From Rhodocollybia butyracea (lineage: Eukaryota > Basidiomycota > Agaricomycetes > Agaricales > Omphalotaceae), in NCBI GenBank assembly GCA_015501585.1, contig JADNRY010000030.1, positions 124,001 through 188,000 on the forward strand: 64,000 bases of DNA, in the 5' to 3' direction. Shown in pieces: positions 12,210 to 24,430 of the stretch. Each line of letters starts with the position of its first letter. The stretch's first letter is position 1. The notes below the pieces were generated by a model. The model ran no database searches, was not told where the DNA came from, and was given only the letters and a program-made list of their open reading frames with translations. The position numbers and the translations under genes are program-made.

Positions 12210-15200
12210 TCATGTAACGAACAGCGTCACTTGTCCACCTGGCCGATATTGTTCGAAGGCCATTTGGACATCCTCTGTCGATCCTAATGATACCATATCA
12301 CCGTCTTCGTCTCTATACTTCACACGTAGTGGTCCATCGTCCCTACGTGGTCCACAAAGGCGTATCTTTCGACCAACTTTCTCAACAAGCTCATCATACT
12401 CTGTCACCCGAGATACTTGTATGACAAAGATATCTTCGTGGAAGTGGACCTTGACTTTCACAGGCGGTCCACTACCGACACCAGCCAATGAAGACTCACT
12501 CGACCCATATGGTGTGATAGGTGACGACGAATTGGGAGAGTAATCGGAGCTTTCACCTGTGGACTCACTAGAACCACTTCCACGCTTGCTACTGCTCACC
12601 GACACATTGGGACGAGGGTTCCACTGCGAGGTGGGTAATGGTGGGGGCGGTGGTACGGTCTTCGGAGCATACGCAGTAGGCTGACTTGCGCTCCGTGATC
12701 GGTTCAGTGGAGGAGGGTTGGGAGGGTTGCCAACGTACGCCGGTGCGGGAGTAGGAGGGATGCCATTTCGATAATCACCAGATTCATAACCTGTTCGAAG
12801 TTTCGTCGAGCTGAATTGACTACGCAATGGCGGACGAGCTGAACGCGGACCATTGACGATATTCCCAAAGCTGGCGTCAGACTGGGCGCTCATGCCGCTC
12901 AAATTGGAATTTAGGCGTGGGGTTATCGGTCGCGCCGAAGCGGGTACTCCGGAAGGAACAGTGTCCAAGTAAGAATCTCGTTCACTGGCCATGACCCTAC
13001 GTGGGCCTTGACCGATGGGGGTCCCTCGACCTGAAGCAGCATACTGTGCACTAGCTGGGGGATAATCTTCATAGTCATCCTCATCGGCTTCAACGTCAAA
13101 ACCATTATGGGGAGGGTATCCCTGAGGACCGCCATACCCATTGCTTATTCCGGAAGAACTTTGTTCGCGCTCATACACACTACCAGCACGACTACGAGAG
13201 GTAGCACCGTTAAAACTGGCTGTTGGATACAGAGGTGCTGAGTTCTGAGGATTGAGCCGTGGATTTGTACTGTTATTAGTGAGACGTGAGAAACCTCGTT
13301 CAGAGGCTCGGCGTTGTGCGGCTTCCCGAATCAATCGATTGATTGTCGATTCCCATTGTCGCATTTGGTCTTCCCTACGACAACGCAGAGTGAAATACTC
13401 AAGGTCATCGTCGCCTTTCCACCATACTGCAAGAGGGTATTGAGAGGGAATACCCGTGGCTAACGAGCCGATCAGCAAACGTTACAGAGGGATAGAGGAG
13501 CAAACGTACCGGTTGAATTACGGTTGTTGCCTGTGGGAACAGCCTGCGTAACGTTACCAAGGAAAATACGTCCCTTTAGAAGTAACGGAGTGGTCTTCTT
13601 CTGTGTTTGACCAAAACCTCCAGGAAGCTGAAGAGGCGAAGGCGTTCCCTGCTTCTTGAGTAGAGAATTGCTCTTGTTAACCTTTCGACCATTGGTAGGC
13701 GGGGGAAGAGCTTCCTTGCAGCAAAGAATGATCTTTTCAAACAGGAAAACATGGTACTCCCGGTCAATTTCGGACTTTGTTACGATGAAGATGTCATCAA
13801 GGAGGAGTTGACCGAAGTTTTCTAGATGATGGCCTTTCCAGTCATCAACCCGGCTTTGAAGGTTTTTAACGGTTTGCTCGTTCTCGGCCTGGCGCTGAGC
13901 TTCGTTTATCTTGTCGGTGATGCGTTTTGCCGCGTCAGACCCAGCCTTGAGCTCCTCGTAATGAGGGTAGTCGGCAGCAGATGAAGCTTTGATCAACGAC
14001 TATCGGGAATAAATCAACGTCTGGCACTTCCCGAGGTCGGAACACTCACATCAAGTAGCAGTGGATATTTGCAAACACGCTGAACAGGTTTGATGAGGAA
14101 AGCTGGCAGTTCGCCTTTGACGTTGATCAGGTGATTTAGCGCCTATTGAAATAAAACATGAGTAAACAATATAGGCGTCGTCAAGCAACCGTAATGGGAA
14201 ACTTGAACGAAAGATGGATGAGAAGAGACTCACTGCCAGACTTTGTTCGTGTGTTAGCATGAGTTCAGATGCCGTAGTGTAATTTCCACAGTAGGGTTCA
14301 TACACGATAAATTCATCTTCCTATTGAGGCCGAAAAATTAATATCACAAAGGGATGGCTGAAAAGAGAACATGGGACATACGCTTTCGATGAAAAGCTGG
14401 CCCCAGCGTTGATCTTGCCACTGGAGTTCGGCAGTGCTCTCAAATTTGATGAGAAATTTACGTTGAAAGTTGAGAAGTTTATTGAGTCCAGGGAAGAGAA
14501 GATGTATGGTATCCTGGTCGATAATATTGCTCTGTGACAGGGCCGTAGAATATTTCTGTAATAATTATGAGCGCCGAACGGGGATGAGACTATTTTCTAC
14601 ACACCTGCATTATCTCCAAATCTTGAACATACTTGCGTTCCGTCTCGACCATTTCACGGATAATGTTGTTGCGAGCGGCTTCACGAGAGCCAGCAGGGGG
14701 AAGAGAAACATGAGGGTCGGATAAAGAGTCAAAGGAGTCATGAGACGACATATATGGAGGTGATGGAGGAGCTTCCTCGAAAGCGTCCGGCGGTAAATGG
14801 TCGACGAGTGCTTTGACCGTTTTCACGACCTGAGATTGGGTAAGTACCTACTCGAAAAAGCGATAAGATCAGCGCACCTTTACAAGCCCGTCGTTTGATG
14901 AACGGAGCCACAGTTCAGTGACTGTAAATGGCTCACAATCTGGAATGTATTGTGTGACAGCCTTGGAGGTGAGCTGCATCGCAAACATCAAGATACTGTG
15001 CTTTTTGGCACGATTCGGATTCTGTTCGAACTGTTCGTTGTTGAATTCTGAGTTGTTGAGCTTTGTGAAACCCTCATCCTCTGGGAGCAAATCGAAGAGG
15101 TAGCATAGGGAGATTCCGAGGGAGAAAAGGTCCCAAAGCTGAGTTACTGGGTCAGTAGACTGTCTGGAGTCATCTGAAGAAGCGAGTTTGAAGTAATAAT

Positions 15201-15363
15201 CAAATCCGCGAATGCGCATAAGACGAGATCTGAGGCGCGAGCATTCTTGATAGAGAGAAGTTATGGCCGCCTGGTTTAGCAAAGTGTTGTTGGCTACCGG
15301 AGAGTCGATGGGTAAGCCCGTACTAGAGACAACCGATTTTTTTCGGCCTGCGACAGAAGCCAT
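12210..15363 (-). CDS. cdc24: Cdc24, guanine nucleotide exchange factor for Cdc42
   Basis: Seven exons on the minus strand (15363-14878, 14829-14605, 14555-14382, 14320-14234, 14142-14050, 13999-13510, 13459-12210) join in frame to 934 residues. Order of domains: CDC24 calponin-like region (DPVTQLWDLFSLGISLCYLF, about 65-165), DH domain (IIREMVETERKYVQDLEIM to FLIKPVQRVCKYPLLL, about 210-390), PH domain (about 400-570), a Ser/Pro-rich linker, and a C-terminal PB1 domain (VKVKVHFHEDIFVIQV to VQMAFEQY). Cdc24 loads GTP onto Cdc42 at the growing tip and, through PB1, binds a Bem1-type scaffold. The ATG at 15363 starts MASVAGRKKS, the form I expect in mushroom homologues. An in-frame upstream ATG at 15459 would add 32 residues. 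Confidence 0.92.
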
Positions 15364-17659
15364 GGCTTTGGGCGGGTGAGACGGCGAAAGTTGGGAGTAA
15401 AGGGCAGTGGGAAAAGAGGAAGTATAGGCAACGGATTGAACAAACAGATTACGTAACAACCCGCTTTTGGTACCTGTTCATTTCATCAATTTGCTATCTA
15501 TTGTTCTGTTGTTTTTATTGTAACTGTCTAGGAAGGTGTATACTTAGCTGTATTAGTGTTTCTGTCTTTCCTTCTCTACGTCCTTCCTCCCTGAACTCTG
15601 CGAGTTGGCCTTTGTTCGTCGTGTGCCCGTATTTTTCCGAATCCCGACTAGAGTCTTCCATCTCTCGTCTTCAAATTAAATCAATCATATTTATTTGATC
15701 CACATGGGCTTTGTTACACATCAAGCGCATCTTGCGCTTGCCTCACTCGCCTTTGAGCCTTGTCAGGCTTCAGCGCTTCAGCCCCTTGTCTCAGTTCGAA
15801 GTCCGGAGGGTTTTGTAGAGGTGGCTATTCTCATCGTCTCCGACACGCTGTGCTCTAACTATTCTGACTAAATGTAAACAAATCTCATTCATAGATCTTA
15901 CTGTTTCCAGCGTGTATGTGTAATGCAACTTGCCTGCGACGAAAAGGGACCAATCCTGTTCGATCGGTAATGGGATAGTTTCTGCTTTGACCAGCCCCCG
16001 TCTCAGTAGTTCTCACGGTTACAGTTGCTATACAAGGCCCCAAGGCTTTGGTTAAACAAGGGCGAATAGGAACGTCAGTTGGTTGTGAACAGTACTGCAG
16101 TGTGAACTAGCAGGTCACCAGGACACCCACACCCGAACGTCTGCAAGCATGTCTCAATACCGCAGCTTCAATCACTTCGAATTCAAGAAGCAGTGAGAAA
16201 GCATCCTATTTCCTACCATTCAGTTCTAATATCATACTTCTATAACTTTGGGGTATTATATTCGTCTGACACAGATTCCTTCTTTCCATCATAGTTACCA
16301 CCAATGCACCCCAGTTCGGATAATTCCACGGACAACACTGTCTGTATACTATATTAGTAGATCCTTGCTTTTTTGTTCCTTCTCCCGTCTCTAGACTCCA
16401 GCGAGCGTTCGAGCGCATCTTTTAAGTATTTCAGAATTATCATATCAAAATCGATTGATATTATTTAGTACCCATGCCCGAATAAGCCAAACTAGCTCCC
16501 AGGTGAAGTTCGCATCCTAGTTCATAGATATCGATCGATAGGTAGGCAGATAGATGATGGATAGTGCTTGTTTTCTATTTATTCAACAGAAATAGAAGAT
16601 GTTGCTGTGAGGGGAGTACTACTAGTAGTGGTAAGTAATACTTCGCTATCGCCCCCGCTTCCGGTGAACAACAATGATGGATGAATGTTTCAATGATATG
16701 ATCGTCGGAGTTGAAGGGTCAATTTACAAGGACATGTTGAATTCACATCATCCTGAGACTCCCCAGCAACTCATGAGAAATCCATTATTTTATCAACTCG
16801 TCAGAGCCGACCAGAATCCTCGGGCTCACCAAGATCAAGCTGAATAAAACACACTTCCAGAGCTTCCCTCGAGCTTGGGTATGCTCAGTGGACTCGGAAA
16901 TACTGGTGGCAGCTCAAGTTCGAGACCTACTGATGGAGTTAGTACTACGATTAATGTCAATACTTCTCTGTAACTTCCGACGACACCTATACCCTTGAGG
17001 GAAAAGATAATAAGTACAAGCTACCTACTTTTGGTTAGCCGAGAACTGATTCGGTTACCGAAGTGCGCCCACTGCTCCCAGAACCACACACGAGCGGAAG
17101 GTCGACCCGGGGACGGATAGCCTAGTCGATACCACATACAAATGGTGTCCGAAATGTCCGAATTTCAGAGTAACGGTTGGTTACACGGTGGGGCTCGTGG
17201 CTGCTCGTGGACTCTAGAGAACTTTAGACAAACATCTTTCGGCCATTGGGACAAGTGTGGAACCAGAAAAGAAAAGTACGAGCAAGATCCACTCGGTTAA
17301 AGTCTACAGACCCGAACGAGCATGTATATATACATGTTCGCGGGACGATGCTGACCATTAGTCTGCCCAAAGTATGAATAGGGTGTGTCGATCGTAGATG
17401 GCCTACTTAAGACAAGCAATTTGGCAAGTGTCATAATTCATAGCAGCATCACTTTCAGCCCAGTTTGACACAACTCGGGGTCTAGTCAATAAAGTTTTTC
17501 TTGGTGCGGAAAACATCCTCTGTACAACCAGAGCGTATTTTAAGTCGAATACCGACCCAAAGGTATTGCATCCGTGGAATGGACCAGAGCACATTTATCG
17601 CAACACTGTCAACTGCTCAAATCAAGTCTTGAATACTCATTATTAGTATATGCTCACGT
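15364..17659. other. gene-poor region, no gene seen
   Basis: About 2.3 kb upstream of Cdc24 with only short frames on both strands and no family motif. The first few hundred bases should be the Cdc24 promoter and 5' UTR. I see no tRNA fold, terminal inverted repeat or long tandem repeat. The composition changes little from its neighbours. Confidence 0.45.
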
Positions 17660-18545
17660 ACATACAGACGCTGATCGTCACCCCAGAAAGAAAAGAATCA
17701 TTCTGGGTCGATGCAGAGGTGTGCATTGGTTAAATTAAGCTTGCTTGCCGAGGTTGCCTATGGAAGACAAGGTGTGCTTGGATAAATCATGACTGTCAAG
17801 ACATACTATCTGAATCATCTGGTGCACTCGGACGCTCGAACGTGATGAAATGAGCTGTACCACAGCCTACTAGGGACTTAGACAAAGGCGGGAGGAGCGC
17901 CCGCCAAGCGCTACCAAACAGCCAACCTTTCAAGTTGGCGTACGTTCAAGACGTCTCTGTAATATACGACATACCGGAATGGGAGCCTAAACCGCGGGCG
18001 TCCTTGTTCACGTCAATATTCTTCACTCCCCTATTTTGCAAAATCGACGCCACAAGTAGAAAATATTAGCCTTCAGTCCAGCTAATCATATCAGAAGCCA
18101 AAAGTTGGGATATAGGCGCCTTTAATTTGGCGATAGTGCGCCGATGAAAAGGTGTAAGCAAGGTGTAAGTATTACAGCACGAAGTACCTTTACAGCAAAA
18201 TTTTCACATATGATCAGTGGCAGAGTTAAGTTATCTGTATGTTGGCGATACTGGTTGATGCACTCCCTCAGATAAAGCACATTATCCACAACGAAATGAT
18301 TGCCTGAGGCTTGAAGGCATCAAAGTACCAGTGATAGTACCTGCAGAGTGGCGTAGGAGGATTGCGAATTGGCACTGCATACTTAACAATGATACACTCA
18401 TCATGTGTCTCGGAGGTCCCTTACAGGAACACGGGTCTTCTAGCTTTCTCAAGAAGATGGTTCCTCTGCTGCAGCTTGGGGTGATTCAGGTCCTGTCTCG
18501 AGACACGGCCATTTTGATCATGACTACTACTGACCTATAAATCAG
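17660..18545 (-). pseudogene. decayed partial tandem copy of the Rap1-like gene
   Basis: This stretch resembles pieces of the intact gene at 19444-21923 in the same order and orientation. Bases about 17670-17990 match the 3' flank of that gene at about 19175-19440 (shared gctgatcgtcaccc, then a trail of imperfect matches ending in acgttcaagac). Bases about 17994-18040 resemble its last codons (gtcaatattct). Bases about 18190-18545 resemble its Myb1 exon and the linker before it, at about 20385-20845: tacctttacagcaa, gataaagcaca, gtggcgtagg, aggaggattgcga and cattttgatcat are shared. The Myb2 and Myb3 exons are missing. No open frame survives. It is best read as a direct duplication followed by deletion and point decay. 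Edges are approximate. Confidence 0.7.
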
Positions 18546-19443
18546 TAATATTTATATGATATCTCGAGTCAGAAGATTTAATCAAACGCAAACGCAGGTC
18601 GAAATCAAGAAGTTGGATGGTGGAGAACTAAATTCTCAGCCACAAGGAATTTTACTCTCCGCAAGTTCCAATTCTTCCAATTCCCCATTCTCACTCTTTG
18701 TTTTAGGTATCAGCTTTCATCGCCGCCAATTTATATCAAATGATTATCCATCCCTCAGGGTGGCACGCCTTGCCCAATGCCTGGTAAGAGAATAAACAAG
18801 GATGCACATGTTTTAAACTGGGGCTGCTTCAGGTTACTGCCTGGCACCCGCTGCTAATCGCGCGAGTGGGGTTCGAAGGTAAATGTACTTTCCATAAAGC
18901 GCCTGTGTCCAAATCCATGATACTACCAGCTAAAATTGCGCGCTCGGAGAGGAGGTTGGAGAACTAGACGAGATTGACATTGAAGTCTTTGAGACCAAGT
19001 ATAAGTTCTTAGAGGTTGGGCACTCCATCAAACGGTCTACAGGCCCACATGCTCCGAGGTGTATTTACGATTTCAATATCACAAGGACTCGAGATCCGCT
19101 CTTTCCAGGCCTTTTGAGATGATAGAAACACAGAGCCGGCTATCGCAGCGATATCGACATCTAGAATTTCAGCAGCTGATCGTCACCCGAAGAGAAAATA
19201 ACAACGAATCGATGACGGTGTGCACTGGATTAATCATGGCATCTCAACCTTGAGTACATCTAGTATACTCGAACGTGACGAGGGATCGCACCGAGTGGCC
19301 TTCAGCGAGTCAAACAGAGGCGGGAGATGATGCATAAAGTGCACTGTCCCAACAGCCAGACTCTGGCAAACGTTCAAGACATCTCGGTGACGTATGGCAT
19401 ATTGAAAGGGGATTAAGCGCTGTTAAGCGTACGCAACACTGAC
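18546..19443. other. spacer between decayed and intact Rap1-like copies
   Basis: Nothing codes here. The right half (about 19175-19440) is the 3' flank of the intact gene, with a diverged counterpart at about 17670-17990. The left half shows no match that I can find. Confidence 0.45.
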
Positions 19444-21923
19444 CTACTCCGGGGAGTCGTCATCCACATCAATATTCTCACCATTCTTCAGTCTCTCGAT
19501 GAAATGATCAATCTTTACTTTGTGTATCCGATGATGTTCCTGCCAACCCTTCCAAGGATGATGAGGGTGCTGAAAAAAAGAATAGTGTCCAGTCAATCGA
19601 AGACTAATAAGTATATGTTGACTTACCGTTCGAGCAAATGCCTGAAATACTTTATCTGAAGTTCCATCAGGTTTACTGTAAAAGAATTTAGCCAAAAGCA
19701 CGTCATCTTCGCGGCTATACCGCATCTTCTTGTCTGGAGGCAATGGAAGCGGGTCATCGCCTTCCCTGCGATTCAGTTCATGTTTATGCCGTCTCCAAAA
19801 TTTCATCCATGAAGCGCGTGAATGATGAGGGGCCTACGCAGAAGACACATACGATTAGTCTAAAATGGGTTATATAACATATCGGTAGTAGCACTTACCT
19901 TGGCAGCTACGTCTTTCCAAAATACTACCATATCCAGGTTTCCTTGGGACTTGCGATATTCCATGAATCGAACAAGAAAAGTCACGTCTTCATCAGTAAA
20001 GGCGACTCCTTTGCCCGTCGTGCTACGGTATAGAGCTTTCGGAGGAGTGGGTGAACGGTTACGAGACCGATTAAATTGAGCGTCCTCTGATTGAAACCTT
20101 CGTTGAGCCGCTGCGATGGTCCCTGGGCCAGGCCCAGCCTGCATCGTAACTTCTTCGTCATCTGCATCTGACTGAACAGATGGGGTTCCTGGTCGTTCGG
20201 CATTCATCGCGTACCCTCCGAGTCGGATTTGGTGTTTATTGCAATACCGTCGCCACGAATAGAAACTAGCAGACGTCTTTGAGTCAGCTGACGAAAAGAG
20301 AGTTCGAGAGTTGGGACATACGTATGATGAGGTGCCTATGGTCCACATTTATGAGATAGGAGCTAAGATATGTTAAAATATCGTACCTTTACAGCAATTC
20401 TTTCACATATTTCGCGAAGACTATGGACATGATTAGAACCGTTGTAACACATGCCCTTGCGAAATACAGACCTAAGTACAAGACCTTGGTCCTGACAATA
20501 GTCGATATATTTCTTGAGATAAAGCACATCCTCCACGGTGAAAAGATTGCCTCCATAGGTACTCTTCACAGTACGTGTAGGTGGCGTAGGTGACCGAGCA
20601 GGAGGATTGCGATTTGGTACCAATGCAGAGACTGGTGTTGCCTAAATATAACGCATACTTAATATTAGTAGTGATACGTGAGGAAGTTCCTTACCGAGGC
20701 CCGGCTGCGTTTGCGACCTCTAGCCTTCTCAGAAAGATCAGATTGTTGCTGTTCCTCTGCAGGCTCAGGGGGATCAGGTCCTGGGTCCTGGACATAGTCA
20801 TTTTGATCATAAGGTTGCTCATACTGCCTAAAAATCAGTAACAGATCTCGTATAAAGGTTTACTAAAACGAACATGGACTGGCGTAGGATCGTAGTAGTG
20901 GTGCGTCGTGGACCCCCAGGGCGATGGCTCTCTAAACCGGTAGTCATAAGAAGTTTGAGGGATTGAGTCGGCGGTGTGAGCACTGTGTTCATAACCGTCC
21001 CAAGTATCATCTCGATATGACGAACGATGAAGTATAGGCGCTGCGGGAGCCATGTGAGTTTGGTGAGGTGCTATGCCAGTACCTTGCCATGATTGAGGAG
21101 GAGGGGTTTGCAATGTTCGCTGAGGCTGCAAGGAATGTGCGGGACCCGGAGGATACATAGGATAAGGAAGTGATTTTGAGAATGAACAAGCGTATCGACA
21201 TGGATAGGTGGATGCAGAATTTGAGAGTGAATTGGTGTTGGAGGAGCTATCTGACGAGCTTCTTCTACCTGGACTGTTTGCCTGTTTCGTTGAGGAGAAT
21301 CGGGAACAACGGCGGTTACAGGAGCTTGATGATGAGGAATAGCAGGAGTCTGAGAAGTTTGAGAGAGAATTTCTGCGGGGGTTGGCGAAGCTCTGTTGTC
21401 GTGAGATAAGCGAATAAAATGAACTAGTTGCGAACATACGTTTCGTTCCCAGTGACTTTGCACCCAGCCCAATTGGTATGAAACGTTTGGAGCTGCCGCT
21501 CTTTGATACATTCATGCACCCAGCGAGAGTTCAATATAATTTTTCCCTTTTTAGATGCGTATTGACGGTAAAGATTCTGACCAGAGGTTTTAAGAGGATC
21601 GACTGGTGCTTGTCGTCAGTACGAACAAAGAAAAAGAAATCACGCGTACCAAGTATATATGTGACCCCGCTGTAGCCTTGAGAGACTGTTCCGCCATGTT
21701 TCTAGGCCAAAAGTGAGAAAATTGGTTCAAGGTACGCGACGCGACTTACAGCGATCAAGTCTACGAGAACATCTCTGTCCTGGACGTCTTTGTCGACATA
21801 CATGGCCAAAGGAGTTCCCAGAATAAGATCAATGAAAAGAGCAGGAAAATCATCGTTGTTTGTTGAAGAAGGAGGCTCGGTGACGCTACGATGAAGCTCA
21901 ACAGAATTGCGAGTTGGTGCCAT
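19444..21923 (-). CDS. rap1: Rap1-like telomere protein (BRCT plus three Rap1-type Myb repeats)
   Basis: The N terminus is a BRCT domain over three exons (21923-21750, 21701-21650, 21602-21440): FIDLILGTPLAMYVDK, AKHGGTVSQGYSGVTYIL and KKGKIILNSRWVHECIKER. A Pro/Gln-rich linker follows, then three Rap1/TRF-like Myb units: FTVEDVLYLKKYIDYC..HHTFYSWRRYCNKH, FTDEDVTFLVRFMEY..HHSRASWMKFWRRHKH and YSREDDVLLAKFFYS..HHPWKGWQEHHRIH. Each unit is split by an intron just before its HH..W motif. Rap1 orthologues bind telomeric DNA or TRF partners in the nucleus. No RCT domain is seen; the protein ends soon after Myb3. In the linker the frame changes near 21174. Either a 62-nt intron (21187-21126, weak donor GTTCAT) or one missing A in an A run explains it. 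A further linker join near 20860 is unresolved. The start at 21923 is chosen over 22040 because it gives a shorter leader before BRCT. Confidence 0.72.
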
Positions 21924-22184
21924 GCCCCCAAGAACCCCGTCGCTAACGTCTCGTCGGCTTACCAATTTGGGCGGCGTAGCATACGGGGTCCCACTGACTA
22001 ATTTCGGTGATGGCCGGTGAGCACTCCAGATCCGTAACAAGTTGACTTAGGTATCTCAAGTTTTCCGCAAATGCTTCTGTTGTCAATATAGTCGTCACAC
22101 TAACATGATCATATACATAGTATTTGGTCGATGAACTCCTACTTAAATAAAATCTGGTATATTATTTGGAATAACGGAAAGCCT

Positions 22185-24430
22185 TCAACAAGCCTTTAGG
22201 CCAGAAACACCTGAGCCGCACGCGTTGGTGAACTGATCAGCGATAGTATTAGTGACAGCAATGTTGCTGAACTGGGTAGGACATGAGCACGAAGAGCACT
22301 GGGGATAACATGAGAACTTACAGTGATGCCCTCGCATGGCGTAGCCTTGTTGCAATTTAAAAGTATGGCTGGACGGGTAGGTGTTCCCGTTCCCTAAGGC
22401 TCGTATCAACGATTGATATGCTGTTGGTAAGCCTAGGGAAACTTACCTTAATGTTCTCAAATGTCACGTCAGAGATCTGCAGTTTTCCTGGATCCCGGTA
22501 TCAGCACAAGTTGGATGGTCTGAAGGCGGTAACTAAGAGCTCACCAGTATCAGTGGTTCCGCCTTCCCAAAACGCGCTAATGTCTGTGATCTTGTTGTTA
22601 TAGTCTTGCCACTCGTGGATTGAACATCTGATACATACACATGGGATAAGCCGCCGCGCTCTGTGTAGGGAAAGGTCGAGTGAGCATGAAGATGTACGTC
22701 GACACAAGGAAAGACACACCATTGTGAAGCCAGTATATGTAATGTTTTTCACAGTGCCTTGGCAGTTGGGGTAGCTCTTTATCATGACACCAGCGTCCGA
22801 GTTGGATATGGTGACATTGCTGTAGAAAACATTCTACACAGACATAAGACGTTAGGCAAATCTTTTGAAAAGAAGAAGCCGCGGAATCCGAACTTGAACA
22901 TTAACGCCAACAGCACCAGAGCCAAAAGAGCCTATATTGCAACCAGCAGTAAATCGGCAGATAATATCTTTAGCAATGAACCCCTGTGAAAATGATCAAC
23001 GAAAAACTTTGGTCGACTGTCTCTGGAATTCTTACATTTGTCGGGGTTTTCACGGTTACACACTCGTCTAACCATTGCAGTTTTTCTATTAGCGACATGT
23101 CCTAGAGTCTGATAGGGGATTCACCTCCGTTCTACAGAAGCAAATCAGCATGCAAACATGATACTTGATAGGATGTGAAGAGAGCTAACCTCGACAGTAA
23201 CACTAAATACTTGATTGTTATTACCGCTCATATCGAAACCGTCAGTTTCTCCTGTAAAAGGTTAAAAGGATAAGAGTCGGAATAAACAGAAATACTATGA
23301 ACTGACCAATATGATCAGCCATGATAGACATGTCATGGGCGATGTTGCTGGGGGGGTTGATGAGAACACAAGGAAAATACAGAAAAGTAGACCAGAAACT
23401 CACTTGTTACCTACAAACGCCTTTTCAGTGATAGAACAAATAGAGCCATCGAAACCATTACTTACCAATCATAGTAACATGGAACATTGGGGCATTGAAC
23501 AGTTGAACTTGGGTTATCTCACAGCTGAGAGGAGCGATTAAATCACTAGTCCGGGCTACTTGAAAAAAAGCGTACTTGTTGCAGTTTTGGAAACGAATTA
23601 GGCGGGGTCTGTTGGGGTACATAGTGAGCTACATCGACCGAGAACTCAGCCTGAGAAATCGGAAAAGACTTCTGATAGAGCGTACGTCGCCATTTGGACG
23701 GTACCGATATCCATTGCCTAAGAGTAATGTTAACACTAGTTTTGATGCACGATGTTATCCAATGGTCTACCAAAGATTGCTCCTGGTCCATTGAGCAGGA
23801 TATTTTGGCAATTCTACGGAGTCTCAGACAAACAGGCACACTACCTTCATTCGTACCACTCACCTCGAATGTTAGCATAGTACCAGTCTAGATTTTCAGA
23901 TGAGCATGTTTAAACTTTACTCTTGACTCGAGTAATGATAGTAAATCACCCACCAAAGAAGGATTAAAAGGCAAATAGATGTCTCCAGCGATGTGGAGAT
24001 TCCAGTTTGCCGCGTCATCGAATGTCACGGCAGATCTAGGTAACGTTCAGAATTCATTTCTTTGCTACGAGCACGAGCACAGCTCACGCCAGAAGGAAGT
24101 TCCCAGCTGGAACGTAGAGGAGCACATTGTCGGCAACGGTGGTAGTAACCTGAGAAGTTTTCTTTTAGGAATAGCATTGAACCTGAATGGCAGTGGAGAG
24201 GTACCTGTGGAATCACACATTGAGTCCATGCTTTGCTCAACGCAGGACCTAAATCGGTTTTATTGTCCGCAACAGCACCTAAGGCAATGAGTCGCGTGAG
24301 TCACACTACTAAATCGCCACAGTTGCGAAGACAGACCGTAATCGAGGACATTGCACTCTATAAAGGCCAAGGCTGATTGAACCTGTAGGCCCAGCAACAA
24401 CAGAGCACCGGTGAAGACAGAAGACAGCAT
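22185..24430 (-). CDS. secreted GH28 rhamnogalacturonase-like glycoside hydrolase
   Basis: Starts with a signal peptide (MLSSVFTGALLLLGLQVQS) and then CNVLDYGAVADNKTD, the usual start of mature rhamnogalacturonan hydrolases. About 17 small exons can be joined. Active-site blocks in order: GETDGFDMSG, NGDECVTVKTPTN, AGCNIGSFG and GVMIKSYPNC, which follow the rhamnogalacturonase form of the GH28 motifs rather than the polygalacturonase form (NTDG, DD, HG, RIK). The C-terminal part ends in CEGITFSNIAVTNTIADQF and a Cys pair. Role: cutting the pectin backbone outside the cell. Near 22630-22680 the join between SAAAYPM and EWQDYNNKITDIS needs a frame change that no ordinary intron explains, so the copy may be slightly broken or the sequence may hold an error. 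Confidence 0.8.

Noticed and set aside
15711..15800. GC-rich stretch with gttcgaa, considered as a tRNA T arm
   Set aside because: No acceptor, D or anticodon stem could be paired around it.
18840..18900. Another gttcgaa-containing stretch, considered as a tRNA
   Set aside because: The flanks do not fold into a cloverleaf.
20835..21515. Single 226-codon minus frame as the Rap1-like linker exon
   Set aside because: Its first half overlaps the BRCT exon and the proper linker in another frame; only the second half (PYPMYPPGP onward) fits the gene.
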